Origin: Thermohalobaculum sp951813525
GTDB taxonomy: Bacteria > Pseudomonadota > Alphaproteobacteria > Rhodobacterales > Rhodobacteraceae
DNA: 64,000 bases
Direction of reading: 5' to 3'
NCBI GenBank assembly: GCA_951813525.2
Contig: CATOTJ020000002.1
Coordinates: forward strand, 1 to 64,000
The position numbers and the translations under genes were made by a program. Shown piece after piece: positions 1 through 8,210 of the stretch. The first letter of the stretch is position 1. Each line of letters starts with the position of its first letter. The notes below the pieces were generated by a model that saw only the letters and a program-made list of their open reading frames with translations, was not told the DNA's origin and searched no databases.

Positions 1-258
1 CATTGCCAGGACAACCGCGTCGATGTCTTTTGCGTCGCCGCCAGCACGGTTGATCAGTTCTGCAACTCCGGCCGCAACAGTCGCCGCCGTATCGCCCGGA
101 ACAGACGGAAATTTCAGCGCATGCGTCGCGCCCGTCGATCCATCGGACAACAGGAAATCCGTTCGGGTTACCCCCAATTCGATGCCAAGCCGGCGCGGCA
201 TTGCCCCTTCCTCTCGCCCCAGGACCGGCGCCAGAACGGCACCGTGCGGGATGCTCAT
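1..258 (-). CDS. Hydantoinase A / oxoprolinase family protein, N-terminal fragment
   Basis: Only the first 86 codons lie in the window; the gene continues past the left edge. The visible part reads as the N-terminal actin-like fold of HyuA-type ATP-dependent cyclic amide hydrolases: residues 20-30 (RRLGIELGVTR) followed by TDFLL replace the usual G-I-D-V-G-G-T-F-T-D nucleotide-binding loop. Departure from the GG-T signature (GV-T-R here) is notable next to the canonical HyuA at 12760-15060. An internal ATG at 201 just before this motif is an alternative start. It is divergent from the membrane protein gene at 391. Family assignment comes from the short motif and overall pattern, so it is moderately secure; activity is not established. 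Confidence 0.6.
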   Translation of the reverse strand, partial: MSIPHGAVLAPVLGREEGAMPRRLGIELGVTRTDFLLSDGSTGATHALKFPSVPGDTAATVAAGVAELINRAGGDAKDIDAVVLAM

Positions 259-390
259 GATTTCCTAAGCAATCCGTCCGGTCAACGGCTTCGATACCCT
301 TCTGTGCCGATCGTTTGACAGGACCCTGTTTTACGATACGATCACCGGAATTCTGCCAATTGGGTCGGCCCGCGACCTGCGGGGGACTGA

Positions 391-918
391 ATGAGCGAGA
401 ATTTCACGGTAAGCCGACGGCCCCGTTTCTGGATAACGGTGCTCGCGATCATCATCGGGCTGATCTTTCTGTATTTCTATGCGCCGTTTGAGAAATTTCT
501 GGTCGAAGCGATTCCGAACGCGCGCTTCTCGAACGTGATTTTCTGGTTCGCCTCGACAGTCGGCATCATCATCTATGTGGTTTCGCACTGGAATTCGTTC
601 CGGCAGAAACTGTCGGCACAGGTGACATCGCTGGATGTCGGTGCGCTGGTTTTCGACACGCTGCAGATATCTATTCTGATCGCGGTGATTTTCTTGGCCG
701 GGGCGACACTGCAATCTGTGGCGATGCTGGCGCTGCACCTGATGGGGAATGATCCCATTGTTGGCGCAGGTCTGGGCGGAAATCTCCTGGCTATCGTGCT
801 GCTGCTGATCCTGATGCTGCTGTTTTATTTGCTGCACCATCTGGTCCGTGCGTTTCGCGATGGCTGGGCAACGCGCAGGCCGCCGCCGCGCGGTTCGCGC
901 CGGGCCCCTCACTACTAG
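391..918 (+). CDS. Small integral membrane protein, paralogue of the 17.1 kb protein
   Basis: A 175-residue protein with about four hydrophobic segments (near residues 13-31, 46-66, 84-112 and 127-148) and a basic, arginine-rich C-terminus. Residues 25-36 (IFLYFYAPFEKF) closely match IFLYFYKPFEDL in the protein at 17093-17596; length and segment spacing also agree, so the two are paralogues. I do not recognise a characterised family. The pair brackets the amide-catabolism island, which suggests, without proving, a role in transport or membrane anchoring for that pathway. The stop codon is followed at once by a palindromic region. Confidence 0.7.
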   Translation: MSENFTVSRRPRFWITVLAIIIGLIFLYFYAPFEKFLVEAIPNARFSNVIFWFASTVGIIIYVVSHWNSFRQKLSAQVTSLDVGALVFDTLQISILIAVIFLAGATLQSVAMLALHLMGNDPIVGAGLGGNLLAIVLLLILMLLFYLLHHLVRAFRDGWATRRPPPRGSRRAPHY

Positions 919-1021
919 AGCACTTTCCAGCCTGACTGCCTCAGTCAGGCGTCGCGAATTTGCGACTAATCAATGACCTAGAGCGCTCGATCTGATTCAA
1001 TCAGGTCGAAACGTGCTCTAG
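916..1021. repeat. Intergenic palindromic element with nested hairpins
   Basis: Between two convergent genes. A perfect 9-bp inverted repeat with a 3-nt loop (930-938 / 942-950, GCCTGACTG) lies just after the membrane-protein stop. A second structure pairs CTAGAGC (978-984) with GCTCTAG (1015-1021) and encloses a 10-nt imperfect dyad (987-996 / 1000-1009). TAGAGC occurs at 916, 979 and inverted at 1015. There is no T-tract, so this looks like a dispersed palindromic repeat that may also serve as a bidirectional transcription stop. Confidence 0.6.
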
Positions 1022-1030
1022 GCCAGCTTC

Positions 1031-2068
1031 CTATTTTGCCGGGGCCGTCAGCGCCGCATCGGCGGGATTTGCCAACCCGTTGAACGCCGTCATCGATGCT
1101 TCGATCCGTGCGCGGTCGATATCCCGGACGATGAAAACCAGACGCGAGCGCCGATCCTGATCCGGCCAATCTTCCAGATGCACTGGCGGGTGCACGACGT
1201 GCTGGACCCCGTTGATCAGCACCGGCGTCGCAACGCCGGTCACGTTCAACAGTCCTTTGATGCGCAACACGCGGTCGCCATGGCGGTTCAACAGCATGGT
1301 CATCCAAATCCCGAAGGCGGTCCAATCCAGCGGCTGGTCGAACACCAGTGCGAACGATGTCACGCCGTCGGTATGACCATGGTCTGCCGGTTCTTCAGCC
1401 GCGGACATCCAACGTTCGACTTCGCGGGCCTTGCCTGCGGGATCATGAATGTCCTCGACGATCAGTTCTTGCGGCGTTGGCGCATCCAGCGCGTTCAGAA
1501 CGGGTGCTGACAGATTGAGTTCGGTCAGCCGCGAATGCAGCCGGGCAAGGTGCGCATCAGCACCATCCTGCAGATCGGTTTTGGTCAGAACGATCCGGTC
1601 GGCAACCGCGACCTGCTTGACCGATTCTTCAAAACTTTCCAACTGATCGGCGCCATTCACGGCATCGACCACGGTGATGACATTTCCAAGCCGAAAATGG
1701 TGTTGCAGGACCGGCTCGGCCAGCACGGTGTAGGCAATGGGCACGGGGTCAGCCAGCCCCGAGGTTTCGATGATGACTCGGCGAAACGCCGGGACCTCGC
1801 CGCGTTCGCGCCGATCGAACAAATCGCGCAGCGCATCCTGCAGATCACCCCGGATCGCGCAGCAGACGCAGCCATTGTCCATCAACAAAGTCGGTGTCGT
1901 TTCGTTCTGCAGCAAGTGGTGATCCAGCCCGACTTCGCCGAATTCATTGACCAGAACGGCGGCGTCGGTCAGTTGCGGATCGGATAACAGCCGTTGCAGC
2001 AAAGTGGTCTTGCCCGAGCCGAGAAATCCGGTGACCACGTTGACCGGGATATAGCTGCCATAGGTCAT
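1031..2068 (-). CDS. CobW/G3E-family GTPase, probable metal chaperone
   Basis: A 345-residue G3E GTPase. Visible motifs are the P-loop GFLGSGKTT at 14-22, the metal-binding CxCC (NGCVCC, residues 65-70), a switch-like ETSGLADP at 101-108, and the guanine-specificity TKTD at 162-165. A CobW C-terminal domain fills about residues 235-335. Family members deliver zinc, cobalt or nickel to client metalloenzymes in the cytosol. It is last in a minus-strand row with a small Cys protein and a NodB-type deacetylase, so the likely client is a metalloenzyme of the neighbouring amide-degradation cluster; that link is inference. Length is usual for the family. Confidence 0.88.
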   Translation of the reverse strand: MTYGSYIPVNVVTGFLGSGKTTLLQRLLSDPQLTDAAVLVNEFGEVGLDHHLLQNETTPTLLMDNGCVCCAIRGDLQDALRDLFDRRERGEVPAFRRVIIETSGLADPVPIAYTVLAEPVLQHHFRLGNVITVVDAVNGADQLESFEESVKQVAVADRIVLTKTDLQDGADAHLARLHSRLTELNLSAPVLNALDAPTPQELIVEDIHDPAGKAREVERWMSAAEEPADHGHTDGVTSFALVFDQPLDWTAFGIWMTMLLNRHGDRVLRIKGLLNVTGVATPVLINGVQHVVHPPVHLEDWPDQDRRSRLVFIVRDIDRARIEASMTAFNGLANPADAALTAPAK

Positions 2069-2215
2069 GGTTTGGTCGCCGCGCAGGTGTCGTCGGAGAC
2101 TACGGCGGCGGCGAACGGAGTATCTGGGCGGCGCCTGTCGGCGTCAGGCGAGGGCGCTGCCTTTGCACTCCCGGGATATTTGCCGACCAAAGAAGGGGGA
2201 ATGCGCAAAGTTCGG

Positions 2216-2545
2216 TTACCTTGCCGTATCGGGAAATGAAGACAGCAGGTCCGGGTCCAGCGGATCGAACTCGCGCCCCGTGAGGCGTTCGGCTTCGGCC
2301 CACATTTGCGAAAGATTGTCGACCAGAGCGGTCTTGCCTGTTCCGGTTCGCAGCACATAGGAAGAGCCGGACCAGTCTTTCAGCGTCAGCCGGTAGTGGT
2401 GAAGTACTTTGTTGACCAGAGCCGTTCGGTCGGCGCGTTCCCGGCGCGCAGTTTGCGCCTCGGCCCGGGCCGCGAAGGCATCGGGGGTCGAGGCAGTATC
2501 GGTCCAGTGCGCCTTGCCGCCCAGGATGCCGCACAAACCGCACAT
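2216..2545 (-). CDS. Small conserved-looking MCGLCG protein, unknown function
   Basis: A 109-residue protein beginning MCGLCGILGG, with a C-x-x-C pair at residues 2 and 5. The rest is charged and helical, with no signal peptide or membrane segment. I chose this start because it lies 17 bases after the stop of the deacetylase gene and the MCGxCG opening looks like a true N-terminus. It sits between that gene and the CobW GTPase on the same strand. A role as a metal-binding partner of the GTPase is possible from context. No characterised family is recognised. Confidence 0.65.
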   Translation of the reverse strand: MCGLCGILGGKAHWTDTASTPDAFAARAEAQTARRERADRTALVNKVLHHYRLTLKDWSGSSYVLRTGTGKTALVDNLSQMWAEAERLTGREFDPLDPDLLSSFPDTAR

Positions 2546-2562
2546 TAAGGCGACCCGCACAT

Positions 2563-3582
2563 CTATTCGGCTGCTTGCCGGGGATAGCGCCGCGCAAAAT
2601 CGTCGGCGATCTGATCGAACGTGTTGAACGAGACACCGGTGTGCTGGGAAACATAGTCGAACACGCGTTCCAGCATCAGCAAAACCTGCGGGCGGCCCGA
2701 CACGTCTGGATGGATCGTGAACGTGAAGACCGCGTAATCGTACTCGCGATAGACCCAATCGAACTGATCGATCCAAAGCTGCTCGATATCGCGCGGGTTG
2801 GCAAAGCCATAGCTGTTGGGTGACGACTTTACGAACATCATCGGCGGCAGATCGTCGAGATACCAGGATCCGGGAATGTCGATCAGGGCGGTCTCGGTGC
2901 CGCGGACCAGCGGTTTCATCCAGTCCTCGGCATTTTTCGAATAATCGATCTTGGTCCAACTATCGCCAACCCGCACATAAAACGGATGGAAGTCATCGTT
3001 CATCAGGCTGTGATCGTATTTGATGCCCTTGGACAGCAACAACTCGTTGGTGATTGGGCTGAATTCCCACCAGGGCGCGACATATCCCGTGGGACGGCGG
3101 CCCGAGACCTTCTCGATCAGGTCGATGCATTTGTCCATCACCGCCTCTTCCTGGGACGGGGTCATGGCAATCGGATTTTCGTGGGAATAGCCGTGCATAC
3201 CGATTTCGTGCCCGGCATCGACGACCATCTGCGTCTGCTCGGGGAAGGTTTCAATCGAATGCCCGGGGATGAACCAAGTGGTCGGGATCTGGAATTTGTC
3301 GAAGAGGCGTACCAGCCTTGGCACGCCGACCTCGCCCGCAAAGATCCCTCGCGAGATGTCGCAGGGGCTGTCTTCGCCGCCATACGAGCCGAGCCAGCCG
3401 GCCACCGCATCCACGTCGATCCCGAAGGCACAGCGGATGTCCTTTTTTCCACCGGCCCGGGCCAGTGAACTGGTCGCGACGGACGAACTGCCAGAGGACT
3501 TTAAGAGCGATCGCGGCTGGTAACGGTCGCCCGTCATGCCACTGCCATACGGACCGCGACGGCCGCCGGTGTTATTCTGCAT
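2563..3582 (-). CDS. NodB-fold (CE4) polysaccharide deacetylase-like / PuuE-like amidohydrolase
   Basis: A 339-residue protein. After a 50-residue basic, serine-rich leader it shows the CE4 metal-site pattern: the Asp cluster GIDVDA (54-59), the His pair in HGYSHENP (130-137) and a YVAPWWEF segment in the place of the R-x-P motif. This arrangement resembles the PuuE (cofactor-independent allantoinase) branch more than chitin deacetylases, which fits the surrounding ring-opening amide hydrolases. It heads the minus-strand row with the MCGLCG protein and CobW GTPase and is divergent from the hydrolase at 3701. Substrate is unknown. A later in-frame ATG at residue 16 is a possible start. Confidence 0.8.
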   Translation of the reverse strand: MQNNTGGRRGPYGSGMTGDRYQPRSLLKSSGSSSVATSSLARAGGKKDIRCAFGIDVDAVAGWLGSYGGEDSPCDISRGIFAGEVGVPRLVRLFDKFQIPTTWFIPGHSIETFPEQTQMVVDAGHEIGMHGYSHENPIAMTPSQEEAVMDKCIDLIEKVSGRRPTGYVAPWWEFSPITNELLLSKGIKYDHSLMNDDFHPFYVRVGDSWTKIDYSKNAEDWMKPLVRGTETALIDIPGSWYLDDLPPMMFVKSSPNSYGFANPRDIEQLWIDQFDWVYREYDYAVFTFTIHPDVSGRPQVLLMLERVFDYVSQHTGVSFNTFDQIADDFARRYPRQAAE

Positions 3583-3700
3583 GACTTCTTTCCCCCGCAG
3601 ATTGTACCCGCGTTGCCCGCAGGTGAAGATCCCGCTAACTTTGGATCAGGTCAGCGCGCGGTGCAAGCGCCGCCGCAGGCGGAAACCTCGGGGGAGAGCC

Positions 3701-4363
3701 ATGATGATCGACTGGAAAGACAAGACGCTGGAAAGTTATAAATCCAAGGGCTTTGCCGAGCGTTCGGGGTTTGGCAAACGCCCGGGCCTGCTGATTGTCG
3801 ATTTCATCAATGGGTTCACCGATCCTGCCTCGCCTTTGGGCGGTGATTTTTCGGCGCAACTTGCCGCGACCAATGCCGTGCTGGAGGCGTTCAGGCGCGA
3901 CGCGTTGCCAATCGCCTATACGGTGATCGAATACGAGCCGGGGTTCCGCGACGCTGGCGTGTTCATTGAAAAGGTGCCGTCTTTGGCCGTGCTGCAACGC
4001 GGATCGCCCATGTGCGCGGTCGATGATCGGATCGAACCGAAAACCGGCGAGTACATCGTCTCGAAGAAATACGCGAGTTCGTTTTTCGGAACGAACCTGG
4101 ACACCTGGTTTCGCAATCAGGGTGTGGATACTTGTGTGATCGTCGGCTGCACGACGTCGGGCTGTGTCCGGGCGTCGGCGGTGGATTCGCTGCAATACGG
4201 GTACCGCACCGTTGTTGTGCGCGACGGTTGCGGGGACCGGGCCGAAGGGCCGCACGAGGCCAATCTGTTCGATATCGATGCAAAATACGGCGACGTCATC
4301 TCGCTGGACGAATGCCTGACCTATGTCGCCGGGCTGCGCAAGCCCGCGGCCGCGGGAACCTGA
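3701..4363 (+). CDS. Isochorismatase-fold cysteine hydrolase 1 (N-carbamoylsarcosine amidase-like)
   Basis: A 220-residue cytosolic hydrolase. The Asp-Lys-Cys triad is visible: D34 in LLIVDFINGF, K123 in SKKYASSFF and C155 in CTTSGCVRAS. This branch hydrolyses amide or N-carbamoyl groups, as N-carbamoylsarcosine amidase and maleamate amidase do. The start at 3701 is preceded by GGGGAGAG; the upstream in-frame extension lacks such a site. The stop is two bases before the start of a second enzyme of the same fold, so both are co-translated. It is one of four such enzymes in 12 kb; their division of labour cannot be read from sequence. Confidence 0.88.
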   Translation: MMIDWKDKTLESYKSKGFAERSGFGKRPGLLIVDFINGFTDPASPLGGDFSAQLAATNAVLEAFRRDALPIAYTVIEYEPGFRDAGVFIEKVPSLAVLQRGSPMCAVDDRIEPKTGEYIVSKKYASSFFGTNLDTWFRNQGVDTCVIVGCTTSGCVRASAVDSLQYGYRTVVVRDGCGDRAEGPHEANLFDIDAKYGDVISLDECLTYVAGLRKPAAAGT

Positions 4364-4365
4364 CC

Positions 4366-5022
4366 ATGACCGAAGATCTGATGCAAAATACCCGCCGCGC
4401 CTATGACAACCGGCTGGGCTTCGGGTCGAAACCGGCCCTGCTGCTGATCGATTTTGTCGAGGCCTATTTCGACGAAAACTGCGAGCTTTACGCCGATGTG
4501 CGACCGGCGTTGGACAGTGCGCTGCGCGTTCGCGACGCCGCGCGATCAGCGGGGGTGCCGGTGATTTACACCAATGTCGTCTATCATTCGTCGGGCGTGA
4601 ACGGCGGCCGGTTCTTTCAAAAGGCGATGCCGCTCCGGCATTTTGTCGAAGGCAGCCCGATGGGTGCCTGGGCCGCCGGGCTGACGCCGGACCCGTCGGA
4701 GCTGGTCATTTCCAAGCAATATGCCAGTGCGTTCTTTGGGACATCGCTGGCGTCAACCCTGGCGGCGCAGCGCATCGATTCGGTTCTTCTGACCGGCGTG
4801 ACGACCAGCGGCTGTATCCGGGCCAGCTGCGTCGACGCCAATTCGCACGGTTTCATTCCGATCGTCGTGACCGAAGCGGTTGGCGATCGCCATCCGGCGC
4901 CCCATCAGGCGAACCTTTTGGATATGAACGCAAAATATGGCGATGTCGTCGCCGAGGAAGAGGTGCTGAACTACTTGGCCGAACTCGGCGGGGCAGGGCA
5001 TCGACACGCGGCGGCCGAATAG
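4366..5022 (+). CDS. Isochorismatase-fold cysteine hydrolase 2
   Basis: A 218-residue enzyme of the same family as its upstream partner, with D29 in LLLIDFVEAY, K117 in ISKQYASAFF and C150 in GVTTSGCIRAS. The start lies two bases after the previous stop. The two neighbours are clearly homologous but diverged, which fits an old tandem duplication with different substrates or a hetero-oligomer. Expected reaction: hydrolysis of a linear amide or N-carbamoyl compound releasing ammonia. It converges on the peroxiredoxin gene. Confidence 0.88.
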   Translation: MTEDLMQNTRRAYDNRLGFGSKPALLLIDFVEAYFDENCELYADVRPALDSALRVRDAARSAGVPVIYTNVVYHSSGVNGGRFFQKAMPLRHFVEGSPMGAWAAGLTPDPSELVISKQYASAFFGTSLASTLAAQRIDSVLLTGVTTSGCIRASCVDANSHGFIPIVVTEAVGDRHPAPHQANLLDMNAKYGDVVAEEEVLNYLAELGGAGHRHAAAE

Positions 5023-5069
5023 CGGGTCATGCGCCACGCGTTTAGACGGCGCCCTGGCATCGCCGCAGG

Positions 5070-5558
5070 TTATCGCCGCAAAACGCGCAAAACGGCATCG
5101 CCGCTTGACACATCAAAAGCGCCGCCCTGCTCGACGGCCAGATGGGCAACGCGCGTGTCATCGACAATCATTGCATAGCGCTGCGAGCGCAGCCCGAGGC
5201 CGAACCCCGTCAGATCCCAGTCGAGACCGGCAGCGACAGTCCACGCGCCAGCGCCATCGGCAAGCATCACTACGTCGTCACCGACCCTCCGATCCTTGCC
5301 CCAGGCCCGCATAACGAAGATGTCGTTGACCGACAGACAAGCAACCGTATCGATCCCGGCGGAGAGGATTGCATCGGCGTTCACTGTGATCGATGGCAGG
5401 TGGCGGTCCGTACAGGCAGGCGTGAAGGCGCCGGGAACGGCGAACAGCGCCACCCGCCTGCCGGCAAACAGCTCCTGCCGCGCGACCGGCGCCGGGCCCG
5501 TTTCGGTCATCCGCGTCAAAGGAATGTCGGGAACCTGCTCTCCAACTCTTAAGGTCAC
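5070..5558 (-). CDS. Prx5-type peroxiredoxin
   Basis: A 162-residue protein of the peroxiredoxin-5 / hybrid type. The peroxidatic site is VPGAFTPACT with C49; C74 in VACLSVND is a second cysteine that could resolve the sulfenic acid. No signal peptide, so it acts in the cytosol, reducing hydrogen or organic peroxides with a thiol partner. It follows the amidase gene by 32 bases on the same strand and is last of a five-gene row (YrdC-like, NTF2-like, hydrolase, amidase, peroxiredoxin). This suggests that an oxidative step in the pathway makes peroxide. Confidence 0.9.
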   Translation of the reverse strand: MTLRVGEQVPDIPLTRMTETGPAPVARQELFAGRRVALFAVPGAFTPACTDRHLPSITVNADAILSAGIDTVACLSVNDIFVMRAWGKDRRVGDDVVMLADGAGAWTVAAGLDWDLTGFGLGLRSQRYAMIVDDTRVAHLAVEQGGAFDVSSGDAVLRVLRR

Positions 5559-5590
5559 ATTTAGCTCCAGAACATTCGAGGCCCGCTTGA

Positions 5591-6955
5591 TCAGGCCGCT
5601 GTCGGCGGTTTTGGCATATCGCCGCGAACCGCCTCGAACGCAAGGCCGATCCGCAAGGCAAGCGGGTCGTCAAACTGGCGCACCATGATCTGCAACGACG
5701 TCGGCAGCCCGCTTTCAGCGACCCCGACTGGGATCGTCAGGGCGGACAGATCCAGGTAATTTGCCGGACGGGTGTAGAGCGAAACCGTGTAATCATTCTC
5801 GTCGACCGTCGAGAGTGGGATGGCGTTGGACGGCGCGGCGGGCAGCAGAACTGCATCGACCCGGTCCATTGCATCCAGATAATCGGCAATGTGTTGCCGC
5901 CGGGACCGTTGCGCCAGAACCCGGGCGCGGGCATCCATATCCCGTCCCACCAAGATCCGGGTGCGTGTGGTGTCGTTCAGCGGTGTCTCGTTCGAATCGG
6001 CCATTTCCGCGTGGAAGGCATAGGCGTCCGACGCAATGATCGCGGTGCCCAGGCGCTGATAATCCTCGAAATCCTTTGGCAGTTCAACCGGAAGAAGTTG
6101 CGCCCCCGCTTCGCTCAGCAACGCCAATGCCTGATGAAATCCGGCAAGAACGTCGGGCTGCGCCTGGTAGAGGGCGTCGTCGCCAACAACGCCAAATCTG
6201 AGGCCCGAGACACCGCGGTCCAATCCGGCCATCGGGTCCTTTCGGGAAATCCCTATCGTCGATGGATCGGCGCGGTCCTCGCCCATCATGACGTTCAGCA
6301 TCTGTGCCGCCCGCCGCACATTATCGGTCAGCGGGCCGACCGTGTCGAAGCTGTCGGACAGTGGAACAACACCCGCGCGGCTGACCATGCCGATGGAGGT
6401 TTTCAACCCGACACAGCCGCAGAAGGCCGCCGGTATCCGCACCGAACCGCCGGTATCGGTGCCCAGCCCGGCCTGAACGAACCCACCGCCCACGGCAGCG
6501 CCGGTTCCGCTGGACGATCCGCCCGGCGTGTGCGGGATGTCAGGCATCCAGGGATTGCGCGGTGTGCCCTGCGAGGCATTTGTTCCCCAACCGCCAAAGG
6601 CGAACTCGACGGTATTGGTTTTTGCGATCGTCACCGCACCCGCGGCGCGTAACCGTGCAACAACGGTCGCATCTGATGCAGCGACTGCCTGATCGCCGCG
6701 CATGGCCGAACCCGCCCGTGTCGGGTATCCCGCGACATCTATGATGTCCTTGACCACGATGGGCAGGCCGTGCAGCGGACCCAGATGGCAGCCTGCACCG
6801 GCCAGATCGTCGCGGTGGCGGCCTTCGATTTCAACAGTTTCGCCAAGGACCTGGGCGCAAATGTTCAGTTTGGGCTGCGCCGCAGCTAAACCCGCCCGCG
6901 CCGCAACGGCAGTGTCCAGATACTTGGTTGATCGCTGGCTCACGTTGATCTCCAT
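5591..6955 (-). CDS. Amidase-signature family amidohydrolase
   Basis: A 454-residue serine amidase. The Ser-cisSer-Lys triad is clear: K69 in PIVVKDIID, the cis-serine within PGGSSSGTG (144-152), and nucleophile S171 in DTGGSVRIPAAF. Length is typical for the family, which contains enzymes acting on amides, allophanate, malonamate and aryl amides. It lies between a cysteine hydrolase and a peroxiredoxin on the same strand. It could be the allophanate- or amide-hydrolysing step after ring opening, but the substrate cannot be read from sequence. Confidence 0.88.
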   Translation of the reverse strand: MEINVSQRSTKYLDTAVAARAGLAAAQPKLNICAQVLGETVEIEGRHRDDLAGAGCHLGPLHGLPIVVKDIIDVAGYPTRAGSAMRGDQAVAASDATVVARLRAAGAVTIAKTNTVEFAFGGWGTNASQGTPRNPWMPDIPHTPGGSSSGTGAAVGGGFVQAGLGTDTGGSVRIPAAFCGCVGLKTSIGMVSRAGVVPLSDSFDTVGPLTDNVRRAAQMLNVMMGEDRADPSTIGISRKDPMAGLDRGVSGLRFGVVGDDALYQAQPDVLAGFHQALALLSEAGAQLLPVELPKDFEDYQRLGTAIIASDAYAFHAEMADSNETPLNDTTRTRILVGRDMDARARVLAQRSRRQHIADYLDAMDRVDAVLLPAAPSNAIPLSTVDENDYTVSLYTRPANYLDLSALTIPVGVAESGLPTSLQIMVRQFDDPLALRIGLAFEAVRGDMPKPPTAA

Positions 6956-7045
6956 CGCTCGAAACTCAGTGCAGCGGCCGCGACGGGAACGGGCCCGGCG
7001 TTTGCCGAAATTCTGGCATAATCGTCTGCGGGATGCGTCTTTGGG

Positions 7046-7753
7046 CTATCCGATTTCGTTCGACTTCAAATAGTCCAGAACCGTCTCCAGCGGTTCAACA
7101 TCACCGAATTTGGCGTCGATATCGAACAGATTCCACTCCAGCGCTCCGGGGATCCGGTCGCCGATTGCTTCGCGCACAGCGATCGGGCGGAACCCGCTCG
7201 AAATCGCGTCTTCGACACTGTGGCGCACACAGGCGCATGCGGTCACACCCGTCACGATCAATGTGTCGACCTGGCACGAGGTCAGATAGTTGTGCAAACT
7301 GGTGCCGTTAAAGGCGCTGGCGTTTTTCTTGGTGATCACCACTTCGCCGGGTAGCGGCGCCAGGCGATCGTCAATGCCGATCCATTCGGAATCGGCCGAC
7401 AAAACCTCCAGCGGGATCTTGGCGCCCCAGGCCCCTGTCTCGGGGTTCGGCCCATCAGTCGATTGATAGGCGGTGGTGGTGAAAACGACTGGCAGGTTGC
7501 GGGCGCGAAACGCCTCCAGCAGCGCTTGGTTGGCGGGGATGATCGTCTCCATTCCGGCGCAACTGAATGCGTGGCCCGGCATCGTCCAGGCCTTGGCCAT
7601 GTCGATCACCAAAAGGGCAGGGCGTTTGCCAAAACCGATCCGCCGCTGAAATCCGCGTTCGGCATAAAAGTCGCTGTTGGCCCGGAAGACAACTTCCAGC
7701 GCGGCCTTCAGTTCCTCGTCAGATACTGCGGCACTGGCTTCATCGGTTGACAT
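7046..7753 (-). CDS. Isochorismatase-fold cysteine hydrolase 3
   Basis: A 235-residue enzyme with an acidic N-terminal extension of about 35 residues before the fold. Triad: D51 in LLVIDMAKAW, K143 in ITKKNASAFNG and C175 in GVTACACVRHS. The sequence around the nucleophile differs from the T-S-G-C pattern of the other three copies, which suggests a different substrate pocket; the lysine-asparagine pair (KKNASAFNG) resembles N-carbamoylsarcosine amidases. It follows the NTF2-like gene by 52 bases and precedes the amidase. Confidence 0.86.
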   Translation of the reverse strand: MSTDEASAAVSDEELKAALEVVFRANSDFYAERGFQRRIGFGKRPALLVIDMAKAWTMPGHAFSCAGMETIIPANQALLEAFRARNLPVVFTTTAYQSTDGPNPETGAWGAKIPLEVLSADSEWIGIDDRLAPLPGEVVITKKNASAFNGTSLHNYLTSCQVDTLIVTGVTACACVRHSVEDAISSGFRPIAVREAIGDRIPGALEWNLFDIDAKFGDVEPLETVLDYLKSNEIG

Positions 7754-7805
7754 CTGGTCCCTCCTGTCTGGCGTCTGTCAGCTTGCGAACCGAGTGTTGG
7801 CCAAG

Positions 7806-8189
7806 TCAAGCCCGGTCCAGCGTTGTCTCGCCCGCCATGTAAACCGCGACCCGTGAAAACCGGCCATACTGGACATCAAAGAAATTGCAGTTCGATTTGT
7901 AGGTCGTCGATCCGTCATGCTCGGTATTCACGACCCGGAACTGCGACGCGATCCGCCCCGCCGCCGCATTTGGCACAAAGGTCATCTGATCGTGGACCAT
8001 CGCTGCGTGGTTTTGCCAAAGGCGTTCATACATGCCGCGCAGGTCATGATGACCGTTCAACTCGACGCCGTGCGTCTCGACGGTGAATTTGCAATCCAAC
8101 GTCAAGGTCGCAAGCACGCCGTCCAGATCACCGGCGTCGACCGCCGCGAAGTAGATCCGAACCAGGTCGATCAGTTCATCATCGGTCAT
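7806..8189 (-). CDS. SnoaL/NTF2-like protein
   Basis: A 127-residue single-domain protein with the NTF2-like pattern: helical N-terminus with YFAAVDAGDLDGVLATL, then strands ending in NFFDVQYGRFSRVAVYMAG. The fold serves as an isomerase, dehydratase or hydrolase scaffold, or as a binding subunit. It lies between a YrdC-like gene (21 bases) and a cysteine hydrolase gene (52 bases) on the same strand. It may isomerise or dehydrate an intermediate; no catalytic residue is diagnostic. Confidence 0.75.
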   Translation of the reverse strand: MTDDELIDLVRIYFAAVDAGDLDGVLATLTLDCKFTVETHGVELNGHHDLRGMYERLWQNHAAMVHDQMTFVPNAAAGRIASQFRVVNTEHDGSTTYKSNCNFFDVQYGRFSRVAVYMAGETTLDRA

Positions 8190-8210
8190 GTCTCTTCTCC
8201 CAATAGCGCG

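Noticed and set aside
2100..2654. Minus-strand frame of 184 codons overlapping the MCGLCG gene.
   Set aside because: Different frame from the co-directional genes, Arg/Pro-rich, no start site; the 109-residue frame fits the operon better.
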